A DNA stretch of 23,870 nt from Hypsibius dujardini. Lineage: Eukaryota; Tardigrada; Eutardigrada; Parachela; Hypsibiidae. Under the pieces are notes generated by a model. It worked only from the letters and a program-made list of their open reading frames with translations. It was not told where the DNA came from and did no database searches. The stretch lies in assembly GCA_001579985.1 (NCBI GenBank), contig LRSR01000285.1:1-23870 (forward strand), given 5' to 3'. Shown here one piece after another: positions 1 through 11,233 of the stretch (its first letter is position 1; the number at the start of each line of letters is the position of its first letter). The translations under genes and the position numbers were made by a program.

Positions 1-196
1 AATTCCATTCCAAGGCAGGCCAAACTCTGGAATCCCCATCACCGGAACCGGAAACAAATTCGCAGATGCAATAATAGATTTTCGGTGTCCGCTGATGCTG
101 ACTTTTGGCAACAGATTATGGCGACCAACGCGATATCTCATCGCGCACATTGAGATTTTTCAGGGGAATTTGTCAGGGACGTTGCAGAGAAGAACC

Positions 197-1416
197 ATGT
201 CGAAGTTCGTCACGCGCCTCAACATGGTGTCCGGGAAGATGGAGTGGGGTCTGTTGGATGAGGATTACGATTATTGGCAGGAGATCGCGCGCTCCCGGTA
301 CGGTGACATGCTCCACGACGAGGATCGAAATGAAAAATACTCGCGCGGGCTGAAGAAAGCCATCGACGCGGTGCATGCGCGCGGCGAGAAGGCCAATGTC
401 TTGGACATCGGCACTGGGACCGGGCTGTTGGCGATGCTGGCTGTGCGGCACGGAGCAGGTGAATTTGATGGAGAAAAGAAGGAGAAAAACGAGAAAAGAT
501 TTGGAGTTGTTTCGTTGAATAACCCCTTGATTGATTGGCTGATTGTTGTTGTGTGCATTTACCGTGAATTGGTTTGATTGATTGGCTGATTGTTGTGTGC
601 ATTTACCCTCAATTTGTTTGCTTGATTGACTGATTGTCGGTTTGTGCATTTACCGTGGATTTGTTTGCTTGATTGACTGATTGTCGGTGTGCGCATTTAT
701 CCTCAATGTGTTCGCTTGATTGACTGATTGTCGGTGTGTGCATTTACCGTGAGTATGTTCGATTGATTGACTGATTGTTGTGTGCATTTACCCTCAATTT
801 GTTCGCTTGATTGACTGATTGTCGCATTAGTGCGTTAATTATTGATTTACAGGATTTTCTGCGATGGTTAGCACTGATTGGTTGATGTTTGCAGTTATGA
901 AACCTTGCACTACCATGATATTTTTACGATTTCGGTCGTTTGATTGCTTGGTAAACGGATTTTCGTGCTTGGTTTCTATTCTAGACAAGGTGACGGCATG
1001 TGAAGCATTCCAGCCGGTAGCGCAGGCTGCTAAGTTGATCATCGCTGACAACGGGATGGAGGACCGGATCAAACTGGTGGGGAAACGGTCCACCGCGCTG
1101 ACCGTGTCCGCAAACGGCGCTGGCGACCTGGACGAACGGTGCAACATTTTGGTGTCTGAGGTGTTCGACACAGAATTGATCGGCGAAGGAGCCCTTGGAG
1201 TGTTCATTCATGCACATGAGCATCTGCTGACACAGGATGTGATCACTGTGCCGTATGCTGCGACGGTGTACATTCAGGTGATCCAGAGCGACTTCCTCGC
1301 GCAGCACAACCACTTGGCCGATAATATTGGACTGAATGTGCCGGTGGAATGGCGCGATTGTCCAGGTGTGTTAGGATGAGCTATAGTGACTATGTCTGTT
1401 TGTCTGCTTGCCTCCC

Positions 1417-1455
<39 letters not shown>

Positions 1456-2133
1456 GTCTGTGTCTGCTTGTCTGCCTGCCTGTCTGTCTGTGTGTCTGCC
1501 TGTGTGTCTGCTTGTCTGTCTGCCTTTTTATCTGCATGGCTGTCTGGCTGTCCTTCACTGTGTTCTTATCGTCTACCTGTTACGTCTGTCTAGATTGTCT
1601 ATCAAGGATTATTTGAGACTGTGATCGGCGTTTATTTCTTGTGATTGTAGGCCAAAGCGGATTCGTCAATTGAACCGCAGCCGCTGTGGGAGTATCCCGG
1701 ACGCATTCTCAGCGACGTCTTCACCGTCCACATTTTCGACCTGGACCGGCCGCTGGTGAAGGATTTCCTCAGCGTGTCTGGAACGGTTGAAGCCGTCACC
1801 GGCGGCAAGTACAACGGCATCGCCTTTTGGGTGGAGTATTCCTTCCCGCTGGACGGCACGGACATGGTCTGGACCACCGGACTGGACGGGCTGCCGCAGG
1901 CCGGCGAGTACGTCCGCTGGAATCCCTATCACCGGCAGGGTGTCTATCTTGCGCGTCACGGCAGCGACATTGCGCGTGGGGAGAAGCTCTCCTACGAATG
2001 TCTGATCGACTACGAAAGCGGCGAGATGAGCGGGAAGTTTACCCTCTTGAGTGGCGGCGATGGGCAACCGACTCCGCCGTCGGAAACAACCAAACCACAG
2101 GCGTCCGCATCCGCTTCTGACACTCTCCAGTAG
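197..2133 (+). CDS. PRMT7: PRMT7-like protein arginine methyltransferase, single-module form
   Basis: Exons 197-458, 985-1367 and 1651-2133 give about 375 aa. PRMT7 transfers methyl from S-adenosylmethionine to arginine (monomethylation) on histones, Sm proteins and other targets. Seen: SAM motif LDIGTGTG near residue 70, PRMT7-style N-terminus with YDYWQEIARS and MLHDEDRN, and a double-E loop SEVFDTELIGE (E146, E155). Exon 3 starts with a PLWEYP block and has WNPYHRQ near residue 305; both match the C-terminal barrel of the second module of animal PRMT7, not the first. The family is usually about 690 aa with two modules, so roughly 340 residues are missing between exons 2 and 3. Intron 1 splices CAG/GTGAAT to TCTAG. 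For intron 2 the better donor (1366) is out of phase with the acceptor at 1650, and the in-phase donor (1368, GTGTTA) is weak. Start at 197 chosen by homology; an in-frame ATG at 95 would add 34 residues. Identity is firm; whether the gene is complete is open. Confidence 0.85.
530..832 (+). repeat. Minisatellite in PRMT7 intron 1, TTGA core
   Basis: About six units of 44-47 bases. Each joins TTGATTGACTGATTGT to a private spacer containing GTGCATTTACC and ends TTTGTTCGC or similar. Units differ by point changes, so the array is not recent. It fills most of intron 1 (459-984); the rest of the intron is unremarkable AT-rich sequence. Confidence 0.85.
1393..1556 (+). repeat. TCTG tetranucleotide array in PRMT7 intron 2
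   Basis: Imperfect (TCTG)n with TGCC, TGTG and TTTG variants, filling most of the intron exactly where half of the protein is missing relative to the family. Confidence 0.9.
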
Positions 2134-2201
2134 AGCCATTCAGTCCTTCCTTCCATTGATATTGCGCTGTTTTTACTTTCTCTTTAAGCTGGAGGCTGTG
2201 T

Positions 2202-2207
2202 TTTATT
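2202..2207 (-). terminator. AATAAA poly(A) signal of the SENP6/7 gene
   Basis: TTTATT on the plus strand reads AATAAA on the minus strand, about 100 bases beyond the SENP stop at 2309 and inside the PRMT7 3' UTR. Confidence 0.55.
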
Positions 2208-2270
2208 TCGTGTGTTCCTCGTATGTTCATGATTATGAAAGTGGGAGGAGCTTCGGGTAAACACACATGG

Positions 2271-2276
2271 AATAAA
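2271..2276 (+). terminator. AATAAA poly(A) signal of PRMT7
   Basis: Canonical AATAAA 138 bases after the PRMT7 stop. It lies downstream of the opposite-strand signal of the SENP gene at 2202-2207, so the two 3' UTRs are expected to overlap. Confidence 0.6.
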
Positions 2277-2308
2277 AAACTCGACGGGACAATCAATCAA
2301 TCAGTCAA

Positions 2309-3167
2309 TCACTCGTCCGTATCATCGCCTGGCGGCGTGAGTCCTTCCGGAAGCCAGTTTCCGCTGCTCTCATTATACTCCTCCAACATTCGCAGGTCGT
2401 CCGTCTGGGAAGCAGCCGTTGTCTGACGTTTCTTGGCGGACATGTCGCGGGCCGGTTGACGGTTCTTAATCGGCGTCGTCGGGACCTTCGCATCGCCCTT
2501 CATGGCCATAAACTCCGCCCACAGCTGGCTGGCCGTGCGCCCAGGCACGAAATGCGGCTCCCAACAGACCTCCTCTCCGTTCTGCGTTTTCGCCTTCAGT
2601 CTGAGGTAGGCCTAAAATAAATTTAGGTCAAGTTAATTGGAATATAAATAAGCCGTTTTCTCAACATTTAAAATATAAATAAAAACCAGGATTTAAATCA
2701 TTTATTGGAACAAGTACGCTTTTACATGTTCGGATAAGCTTTTTTATAATTCTAAATAAAATAAAATACAATTTATTAGAATAAAATGCGATTTATTGCA
2801 TAATGAAAAAAAGTACTAGCCTTCAACTTCTCCGCCGGCGTCAGTTTGGGCAAACGGCCACGTGCTGTTTCGTTGCCCGGCGGCAGCTGGTATCCAGTCA
2901 GCGTCCAGTGTTCCAGTTGCTCCGGCGTGAGGTAAGTCGGAGCGAGGAACATGGGCTCCTGGATGAAATCGCGAGGCGGTGGAGTCAGGGTGTTCCAGGA
3001 AGCAGGACGGGGACCATCCTTGCCGTTGAGATTGGTCTGGCTGGTGAGGTCGGAAAGCTCGGTCATGGAGACGTCTTCCGTCTTCGGGCCGGCTAAAGGC
3101 AAAAAGCACGCATGCCATCAGGATACCAACTAGCTGGCTTGACTTGTCTTTTCTAATTGCCTTCCTG

Positions 3168-3235
<68 letters not shown>

Positions 3236-4290
3236 TGTCTGTCCATCTGTCTGTCTGTCGATCGGAATGTCTTAAATCGGTTTTCCTTTCCAAGCAATTG
3301 TCTGTAAATACCCAGGCTTTTGGCAGGTTTAACGGGAGATTCGCCAATGACGATGGAACACGGAGGAATGCGGGAATTCGGTCGTGTCTTATTACCCACT
3401 TCCCGGATCAGACTCGGAATGTAATCGTCGCGATAAACTGAAACCAAAAAGTGCTGCTAAACTGTCAAAACTAATCCGCTGGAAAAAGACATCAATAGAT
3501 GGGCAAAATGATGAGGCCGACAGGCAAATAGGAAGGCAGTTACTTCAAACAGCTAAAAAGACAGACAGACAGACAGACAGGTAACTAGGGAAGCAGGCAA
3601 ACTGACAAGAAATTAAACAGACAACCAGATGCCAGACAGACACAGTTACATACCGAGGAACCGATGGAAGGTCGAAGCAGCAATGGTGTAATAACAATCC
3701 AGCATCTTCAGGCGGATCTTTTCAATCGCGTCATCGTCATATGAGAACCACTTTTCCAGGCACGGTCGCGTGATGGACTTCGCATTGGTTTGCCCAAGAT
3801 TCTCAAAGCGCCATTTTTCCCGGATGAAATAGCCCAGCGCTGTGTACATGAAGACGCCGCAATCCACGCCGTTGGCTTGTTGCGGCGTCTTGGGCTCCAC
3901 CCGCAGGCAGGCCTTCTCCGTGAAGTCCTTGTGCTCCCCCTTGCGGCCAAAATATTCGCTGCCGAGCCATTTGGCGATGAGATCGCAGGTGAATTTGTGA
4001 CGGTCCTTGCTGCCGAGCGAATGAAGAGAGTCGATGATGACCATGATGGGTTTCTTTGGCGGCTGCGCCTTAGAATCCGGGTGGCAAACAATCACCAGGT
4101 ACCAATGCTGCCTGTAGCAATAAGTCAAGTGTTTCAGTCTGGGAAGACAGCTACTTGTGCCTTTTTACATACTTGCCTATTTGTCTGTCTGTCTACCTAC
4201 TTGCTCTAATCTCAGTCTGTCCTGGTCTGGCTGACTAGCTGTCTGTTTGTCTGTTTGTCTGTTTGTCTGTTTGTCTGTTTGTCTGCCTGT

Positions 4291-4361
<71 letters not shown>

Positions 4362-6217
4362 CTTGTCTGTTTGTCTGTCTGTCTATCTGTAGCACACTAC
4401 ACTTGATTCGCGTTTTCCATGCGATTTCACACATACTCGTTCAAAATCGGGATCACCAAGTACTCGAAAGCAAAAAGGTCCGCCTTTTTGCTGTGATCCT
4501 TCAGCCGAGCGAAGACCGCAGGCGGCAGGGTTGAGGCCGATCCCTTGGTCATATCTACCCCGCGAATGGCCCCCAGAAACGTTTGAAAAAAGAAATACGA
4601 CATGAAATGGATCTCCTGCGTGTCCGTCTCGTTCAGTGAGAGCCGCAGCACCTCCAGCATGAATTGCATGACGCCGTCGCCGAGCTGCTGGCCCTTAGCC
4701 AGCTGTAGCACATCTCCCGCCATCACCGAGGCGTTGCCGAGAATCACCTCCGGGAAGACGTGCAACGAGTGAAAGATTTCGTGACAGTCCACCGGGAGGT
4801 CCACTTGACTGGTCCGCGGTTGATGGTGATGATCACCGTTGCCGTTGCCGTTAACGTTAACGTTTCCGATCATTTCGTCGTCCTCGTCGCCGGAAGAGTC
4901 GAGAACGACGCAGTCGTTTGAGGTGCTGGCCACCGGGTCTAGCAGACTGATCTTAGAGCGGGTGGCAACGGAAGGGGTCGGGCTTTTCACTTTGGTCTGT
5001 CAAACCAAGCCATAGACAATGAGTAAAGGGAAATAAGGTGGATGGTAATCGCTTCTAGAAGACAGTGATACAAAGCTATACAGTTGACATGGACAGAGAG
5101 ATACATCGGCGGACAGGGTAGATTTATGGGCAAAACAGTCAGGCAGGCAGGCTGATAGGCAGATTTACCGACAATCCGACAAACAGGCATGCCGGTTGAC
5201 AGATACACTCATGGACAGGCGACCAATCAGACAGATAGACATTGCACACTGAGAGACCTACTTATGGTCATACGAATCTAGGCTCAAAGTTATAGTTAAA
5301 AACAAGCAGATTTTGAAAAGAACATTGGCGGAAAGGCAGATACAGGCAACAAACATGCTGATAGGCAGACTTGTCGACAAGCAGACATTAGACAGACAGA
5401 CAGACAGACAATACATGCTGATAAGTCTGCCTTTTAGCATGTAATGTCTGCCTGTCTGTCTGTCCGATTGTCAGTCTGTCCGATTGTCTCATTGTCTCAT
5501 TGTCTGTCTGTCTTTGAGTGTCTGTCTGCCTGTCTGTGAGTGCCTGTCTGTTCATAAGCACTTGCGGACAAACAGACAACGAGACTCCAAAGAGGCAGGT
5601 ACTCACAAACTGGCAAACAAAGTTATATAGACAGGCAGACAGATAGGCAGGCAGGCTCAGAGAGACAAAGAATGGCAGCCAGGCCGATAGTCAGACTAAT
5701 AGTAAAATAGGATAAACTCAACGCTACCCTCAGTGCTTCCGCCTCCCGCGTCACTCGTTCATTCGCGATTTCCTGCCAGCGATCTAAAATTGAGCCTTCA
5801 AAGAACTTTGGCATCACAAATACGGGGGAAGCAGCCGGTGCCTTCTTGGCAGCAGTCACGGGGCGAGATTTGCAAGGTGCCGTGTCGGTCGGCCCTGAAC
5901 TGCAATTGCTGGCGTCCGCACCGACACGAGAATTATTCTCCTGGTCGTCATCGAAATCCAATTCAATTGTGTCACCAGGTTTCAGCTTTTTCCACGAAGT
6001 ATCACTGAGGCTCGAAGTGGATCGCTTTGTCGGCGGGATCGGGTTGGGCGGGCCGGCAATTCGCTTATGCGGTGTTGCCAGAGGCAGAGTGGGACAGTGG
6101 GAAATCTTTGTCTGAAAGCCAAAGAATTCTCCTAAACTGTTTCCAATTTGCCTAACCGTACGGATTAACTGCTGGCTAGTTACTTGTCTGTCTAACCGTG
6201 CGGTGTGCCTGTCTGCC

Positions 6218-6271
<54 letters not shown>

Positions 6272-8042
6272 ACTGCCTGTGTCTGTCTGGGTGTCTGTCT
6301 GGGTGTCTGTTTGTCTGTCTGTCTATCTATCTACCCACCTGTCTCAACTCTCATACTGTGCTAAAACACTCTACCTTATCCTTCCCTCCCATGGTAGTGT
6401 TCCCGCGCGACACAGTCGAGTTCAGTTGTGAGCTGTTGAGTTGCTTCACGTGATTCGCGGCGGCCTCCCTTCGAAATGCGGAAAACTTCGGGAACACTTC
6501 GATGGGATAATTGTCATCGAAAATGCGAAATCGCTTGAGGTTGAAATGCTCGAGGTATGGCTCCGGATCGCTGGTCAACCCGCTGAAGAGGATGCGGAGA
6601 TTTCGGGTGCTGTCGCCCACGCCAGTCTCCGTCAGGTGCGAGACGCCTTTCCGGAATTTGTGTCGCTCCAGGCTGTCGTAGAAGCTGTCGTCGCAGCTGT
6701 CGCTGAGGTGGATGACGGCGATCCGGTGCGGCGCGCAATACACGCAGTCTGCGATCTCATCACGCTCCAGTTGAAGGCCAGTCTTCTTATCGGTGATGAT
6801 ACCGACGGTGCCTTTGGTGGCATCCAGTTCGAGTTGGATGTTCTCGGCGGCCCAGATGCCGATCGCGGCCAGGCGAACACTGAAACGGGCGACCTTCTTA
6901 AGCGGGATCGTGGCCGGCTGTTGGTAAAGCGGCGTTCCCGACGCCTTCAGCCGGGCAATCTCCCCTTGTGCCACGCTGGCGGAGTTGAGGTACTCCAGAC
7001 TCTCGTCCTCGCTGATAGCACCGGCCTCACCCGTCATCAGTAGGGATGTCAAAACGCGATGCAGCTGCTTCTTCTCCGCCTGAGAATAGATGACACAAAC
7101 GGGACACCGTTCAAACGAGATCAATTTTATTCAACATCACTCATACCGGAGCTGATTTATAAAATAAAGGCGAGACATTTTGCGATCCCCTTCCGAAAAG
7201 AGGCTGTTACCGGACACATACAAACACCATGCAGTGTTCAACTTATTCGTCGTACCTGAGAAGAGTTGGCAAGGGAAATGACCAGCCGCTTGGCTGCCTG
7301 GTTGACAAACAGCGGATCGAAGGCCTCGTTCTTCTCCAGGTCCAGTTGCAGCTGGCTGGTCACGGACCTGGCAAAGGCGTCCGTCGGCAGGATCAGCAGC
7401 ATGAGGCTGTTGAATTGCAAGCAGATCCGCAACTCCCGCAGGTCCTTCTTCTCAATGTTGAAACGGGTCTCGTCGGATCGGGTCAGCCGAATTTGGTAGA
7501 AGTTCTGCTGGCTGCGGCTGTACGTGATAAGGACGGTCCAAACTAGATCGGCGTGCTCCTTCGTTTGGAAGGAACCAAACCTGGAAGTATCATACAAATA
7601 CGATGCGTAACGCGCAACAACATCGCCGAATCATTTAACAAAACACCAGACAGACACACGACAGGACAGGACAGACAGTCACAGACAGACAGACAGACAG
7701 GCAGACAGGCAGACAGGCAGACAGACAGACAGACAGACAGGCACTCTAACAGAGGAAACAGACAAGGACATAGACTGACAGATAGACAGACAGACATATG
7801 GCAGGGTGGCTTGGAATAGGACAGACTCCTGGTACTCACCAAATATCAGGGTTCGAGCAGGTCGCCTTGTCTCCCAAATCGGCCCTCTGGGAGCTGGATT
7901 CCTCGTCGATCACTACGCTGGCGTACCTAGAGATGGACTGCGTGGATGATCTGCCGGACGGGGATTCGGTATTCATGGACTGGCAAATACCCGGTATACC
8001 AACCGGCACCGTCTTTTTGGGAATACGGTAGTGCTTCTCCAT
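2309..8042 (-). CDS. SENP6/7: SENP6/7-type SUMO-specific protease (Ulp1 family, C48)
   Basis: Eight exons, 5' to 3': 8042-7840, 7580-7256, 7079-6375, 6111-5728, 4996-4437, 4111-3654, 3092-2821, 2611-2309; 1069 aa, phases all consistent. SENP6/7 enzymes are mainly nuclear cysteine proteases that trim poly-SUMO chains. The Ulp1 domain starts near residue 590 (a G-Q-L-G-D block equivalent to the family G-E-F-L-N-D), continues with LFAFEYLVIPILNE and QHWYLVIVCHP, and holds the catalytic set H728 (QHW), D753 (IIDSL), Q804 and C810 (QQANGVDCG). The insert between His and Asp is much shorter than in vertebrate SENP6/7. A region in exon 3 with ERDEIADCVYC and RIAVIHLS resembles the PH-like N-terminal part of SENP6, which is why I prefer SENP6/7 to SENP1-3/5. 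Residues 360-520 are low-complexity and probably disordered. Start ATG at 8042 has a strong context (GCCATGG) just after a splice acceptor, so there is probably a 5' non-coding exon. The last intron appears to use a GC donor. Confidence 0.85.
2612..2820 (-). other. AT-rich last intron of the SENP gene, apparent GC-AG
   Basis: The intron starts with GC (AAG/GCTAGT, minus strand, 2820-2819) and ends TTTATTTTAG. It is very AT-rich and has no tetranucleotide array. Confidence 0.5.
3160..3262 (+). repeat. TCTG/CCTG array in SENP intron 6
   Basis: Tetranucleotide array within the intron 3653-3093. A short oppositely oriented CAGA run lies at 3560-3580 in the same intron. The sequence between them (about 3263-3558) shows no gene. 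Confidence 0.9.
3560..3580 (-). repeat. Short CAGA run, inverted relative to the array at 3160
   Basis: About five ACAG units on the plus strand, the reverse complement of the TCTG array 300 bases to the left in the same intron. Confidence 0.7.
4179..4390 (+). repeat. TCTG/TTTG/CCTG array in SENP intron 5
   Basis: Graded tetranucleotide array: GTTT/GTCT units first, then an almost pure (CCTG) block of about 75 bases (4286-4362), then TCTG again. It occupies nearly all of intron 4436-4112. Confidence 0.9.
5100..5660. repeat. Degenerate CAGA and TCTG arrays in opposite orientation, SENP intron 4
   Basis: CAGA-type runs to about 5410 are followed by TCTG-type runs to about 5555, then CAGA-type again near 5565-5660. 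The switch at 5410-5440 is a hairpin with ACATGCTGATAA facing TTTTAGCATGT. The whole 731-base intron is made of such sequence; there is no gene in it. Confidence 0.75.
6184..6336 (+). repeat. TCTG array in SENP intron 3
   Basis: Nearly pure TCTG for about 65 bases (6205-6270), then variants with GGGTG. Contained in the 263-base intron 6374-6112. Confidence 0.9.
7644..7799 (-). repeat. CAGA array in SENP intron 1
   Basis: ACAG/GCAG tetranucleotide array on the plus strand, so TCTG in the sense of the SENP transcript. It lies in intron 7839-7581. Confidence 0.9.
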
Positions 8043-8791
8043 GGCGTGCACTCTGCAAGGTAAAAAATAGTACGATGCAGCTGGTGCAAGTTGGAGAAAA
8101 ACATACAACAAGGAAGGCAGACGCAATCAACCAATCAACCGTTAGCTGATGCAAGCGTAACCAGGCACATAATCTACCAATCAACCGTTAGATGATGCAA
8201 GCATAACCAGCAATCGATCAATCAATCGCCAGTTTGAATGGTAACATGTCAGCTACAAACAAATAACAATTCATACAACGCAGCGTTGCATAAGTACTTA
8301 AATCTCCCTTACCCCGCACAAATGTTTTTTCACCGCATCTTACTGCGCTCGCTGGAAGTGCAAGAGATGTCAGAACCACAGAACTAGGGCACGAGGAAGA
8401 ACTTTTAACATGGGAAGTCCTTGAAAAAGAAAAAGGATCAAGCAATCAACCGGCCTCTTCTTTCCACCGCAACCCGAGCTAGAACCCACTTTAGATCGCG
8501 CATAAAAATTGAGAGGAAGAAATCTGGGAAATTATTCTACATGTACGAGAAGACCTTCACTTGGTTTGGATCGAAATGGAACTTTTTTTTCTCGCACGAG
8601 GAAAGGAACGACGAAAGAGGGCGAACGAACGAAGATGAATTAATATTGCGAACGAAAATAAATTAATACTGCGAACAAGTCGGCAAACGCGAACATAGCG
8701 AACATAAAGTTAAGGAACATATTATTTATTTCATTTGAATTGTTGGTGTTTTTTCTCAGTGCACTGGAGCCGTTTTTATTAGATTTTAAAA
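8043..8791. promoter_or_regulatory. Shared 5' region between the SENP6/7 and CTU1 genes (divergent)
   Basis: 749 bases between two divergent start codons. On the minus strand an acceptor ends at 8053, ten bases before the SENP ATG, and a donor-like G/GTAAGG lies at 8312-8307. Together they would define a 5' non-coding exon; its phase would not match the coding frame, which supports non-coding status. The interval also holds a two-copy repeat around 8134-8214 and an AT-rich stretch 8640-8720 just before CTU1. No TATA box was convincing. Short open frames here have no recognisable product. Confidence 0.45.
8134..8214. repeat. Two-copy tandem repeat of about 44 bases
   Basis: Two near-identical units share AATCAACCGTTAG followed by TGATGCAAGC and TAACCAG. 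They lie in the 5' intergenic or leader region of the SENP gene, and the unit contains the TCAA core found in the intron minisatellites. Confidence 0.6.
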
Positions 8792-11189
8792 ATGCCTGCT
8801 CTTTGTCGGCGCTGTTCGGCGCGCGCGATATTGAAGCGTCCAAAAACGGTAGGTGCTTTATTTCCTTAACTTCCGCTCAGTGAATACTGTACACACGTGG
8901 CCAGATTACTGGGTGGCTGAGTTCGAACCATTCTTCAACTGCGCGCAAGCAAAATTGGGTGGCCCGAGTTTGAGCCAAACACCCAGTATTGAGGCCATGT
9001 GTGTAGTTTACAACGCGCATCGAGTCTTCTGGGTCGCCAAGATTTTCCTCGCATCGCCTGCCGGATTTGCCTCAGTTTTTGATGTCCTGTATTAGTACAT
9101 GTAAATTATAATTCCAAATCTAATTAGACTGTTCTTCATTCCTCCTGATTGAAAAGTTTCGGGCTGATGAAATTGAACGAGATTTCAGCGTAATTATTCA
9201 TGTGTCCTCTTGATTGATTGACTGATTAATTGCGTGTGAATTTTATCGAATTGATCTGTTGATTGATTGGCTGATTTCGCTGATTAATCGTCTGTGAATT
9301 TTATCGAATTGATTTGTTGATTGATTGATTGATTGGAAGAACTTGTCTTTCTCTTTATATTTTTATCGACTTCGCTAGTTGGAAAGTTTTATGCCGTTTT
9401 TGTTGTTTCAGGGCGACACACTATGCAAGGAGTGCTTCTTCGAAGTATTCGAATTGGAAATTCATCAGACGATTCTGGACTCGAAGCTCTTTCGGCCGGG
9501 GCTTCGAGTTGCCATCGGCGCTTCCGGCGGAAAAGGTTCGACTTACATTAGCGTTGTTCAAATTAATTTATGCTGACAATTTTAAATTATATTTTTTTCA
9601 CGCAGATTCGACGGTTTTAGCACATGTGATGAAGGTTTTAAATGAGCGCTACAAATACGGCATCGATTTATTCCTCCTCTCCGTGGATGAAGGCATCACC
9701 GGCTATCGGGACGATTCCCTGGAGACGGTCAAGCGGAACGAAATTCAGTATGAATTACCATTAAAGATTGTATCTTACAAGGTACCGTACGCACGTCTGC
9801 ATTTCTTATCGCAGAACATGTAAATTGACATGAAATTCTACTTCCAATCAATCAATCAACCACTATGATCAACCACGATGAATCTATAATGCCATTCAGT
9901 CAATCAACCAATCAACCAGTCGATGAATCTGTAATGCCATTCAGTCAGTCAATCAACCAATCAACCAGTCGATGAATCTGTAATGCCATTCAATCAGCCA
10001 ATCAACCAGTCGATGAACCTAGAATGTCATTCAGCCAATCAATCAATCAATCAACCTGTCGATGATTTTATAATGCTATTCAGCAAATCAATCAACCAGT
10101 CAATGCCATTCAGTCAATCAGTCAATCAATCAACCAGTCGATGCCATTCAGTCAATCAGTCAATCAGCCAATCAATCAATCAGTCAATCAGCCAATCAAT
10201 CAATATCTTTTACCTTTTACTGCAGACTTTTTTCCGCCATTCTGAACATATTCAAACAAAACAACACTACTTTTCCTGCAGGATTTGTACGGCTGGAGCA
10301 TGGACGAGATCGTCAAGCAGATTGGTCTGAAAAACAACTGCACCTTTTGCGGAGTCTTCCGACGGCAGGCGCTCGACCGCGGTGCTATGCAGATGGACGT
10401 GAATATGATCCTGACCGGACATAATGCCGACGACATTGCGGAAACTGTGATTATGAATCGTACGCGGAAACAAAGGCTCCGTTCCCCCTTTTTCGCCATT
10501 TAATTATGGGAATATTTCAGTGCTGCGAGGAGACATTGCCAGGCTCACGCGATGCACCGCCATCATCACTGGCGCGGAGGGCACTTTACCGCGAGCGAAG
10601 CCGCTGAAGTACGCGTACGAGAAGGAGATTGTCATGTATGCCTACTTCAAAAAGCTCGATTACTTCTCCACCGAGTGCATCTATTCGCCCAATGCCTATC
10701 GGTATGAGCGTTTTTCGTGCGTTTATCCTTTCGTGGAAATGGATATTAACTTTTGTCGGTTTTCTTCTGGTGTGATGATACAACGGATGTTTTTGCTTCC
10801 AGCGGGTATGCTCGGACCTTCTTGAAAGACCTGGAATCGATTAGGCCGCGATGCATCATCGACATTCTACATTCGGGGGAGAACTTTGCAGTCAAGTCTT
10901 CCGTTAAAATGGCGGTTCAAGGTATGACTGGCAGGCAGCTGGGTTTCTGAGCCATCCTGCCTCCACGATGGCTGAATGGCTGCCCATAGGTCCATTCGTT
11001 TCTTTGTCTGCCTACTTGTCTGTTTATCTGTCTGTCTGTCTGTCTGCCTACCTGTCTGTTTGTTTGTCTGCCTGCCTGCCTGCTTGCCTGTCTGCCTGCC
11101 TGCATGCCTGCCTGCCTGTCTGCCTGTCTGTCTGTCTGTCTATTTGTCTGTCTGCCTGCCTGCCTGCCTGTCTGCTTGTTTATCTGTCT

Positions 11190-11233
<44 letters not shown>

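Noticed and set aside
95-196. N-terminal extension of PRMT7 from the ATG at 95
   Set aside because: In frame and open, but the residues do not match the family and ATG 197 gives the standard N-terminus. It is kept only as an alternative.
864-984. Upstream part of the open frame before PRMT7 exon 2 as coding
   Set aside because: Homology resumes exactly at the acceptor TTCTAG (984); the preceding sequence is intron.
8218-8843. Short open frames in the SENP-CTU1 intergenic region
   Set aside because: No homology recognised, low complexity, and they fall in the expected promoter and leader zone.
9983-10330. Asn-Gln-Ser-Ile repeat open frame
   Set aside because: Translation of the TCAA minisatellite in CTU1 intron 3.
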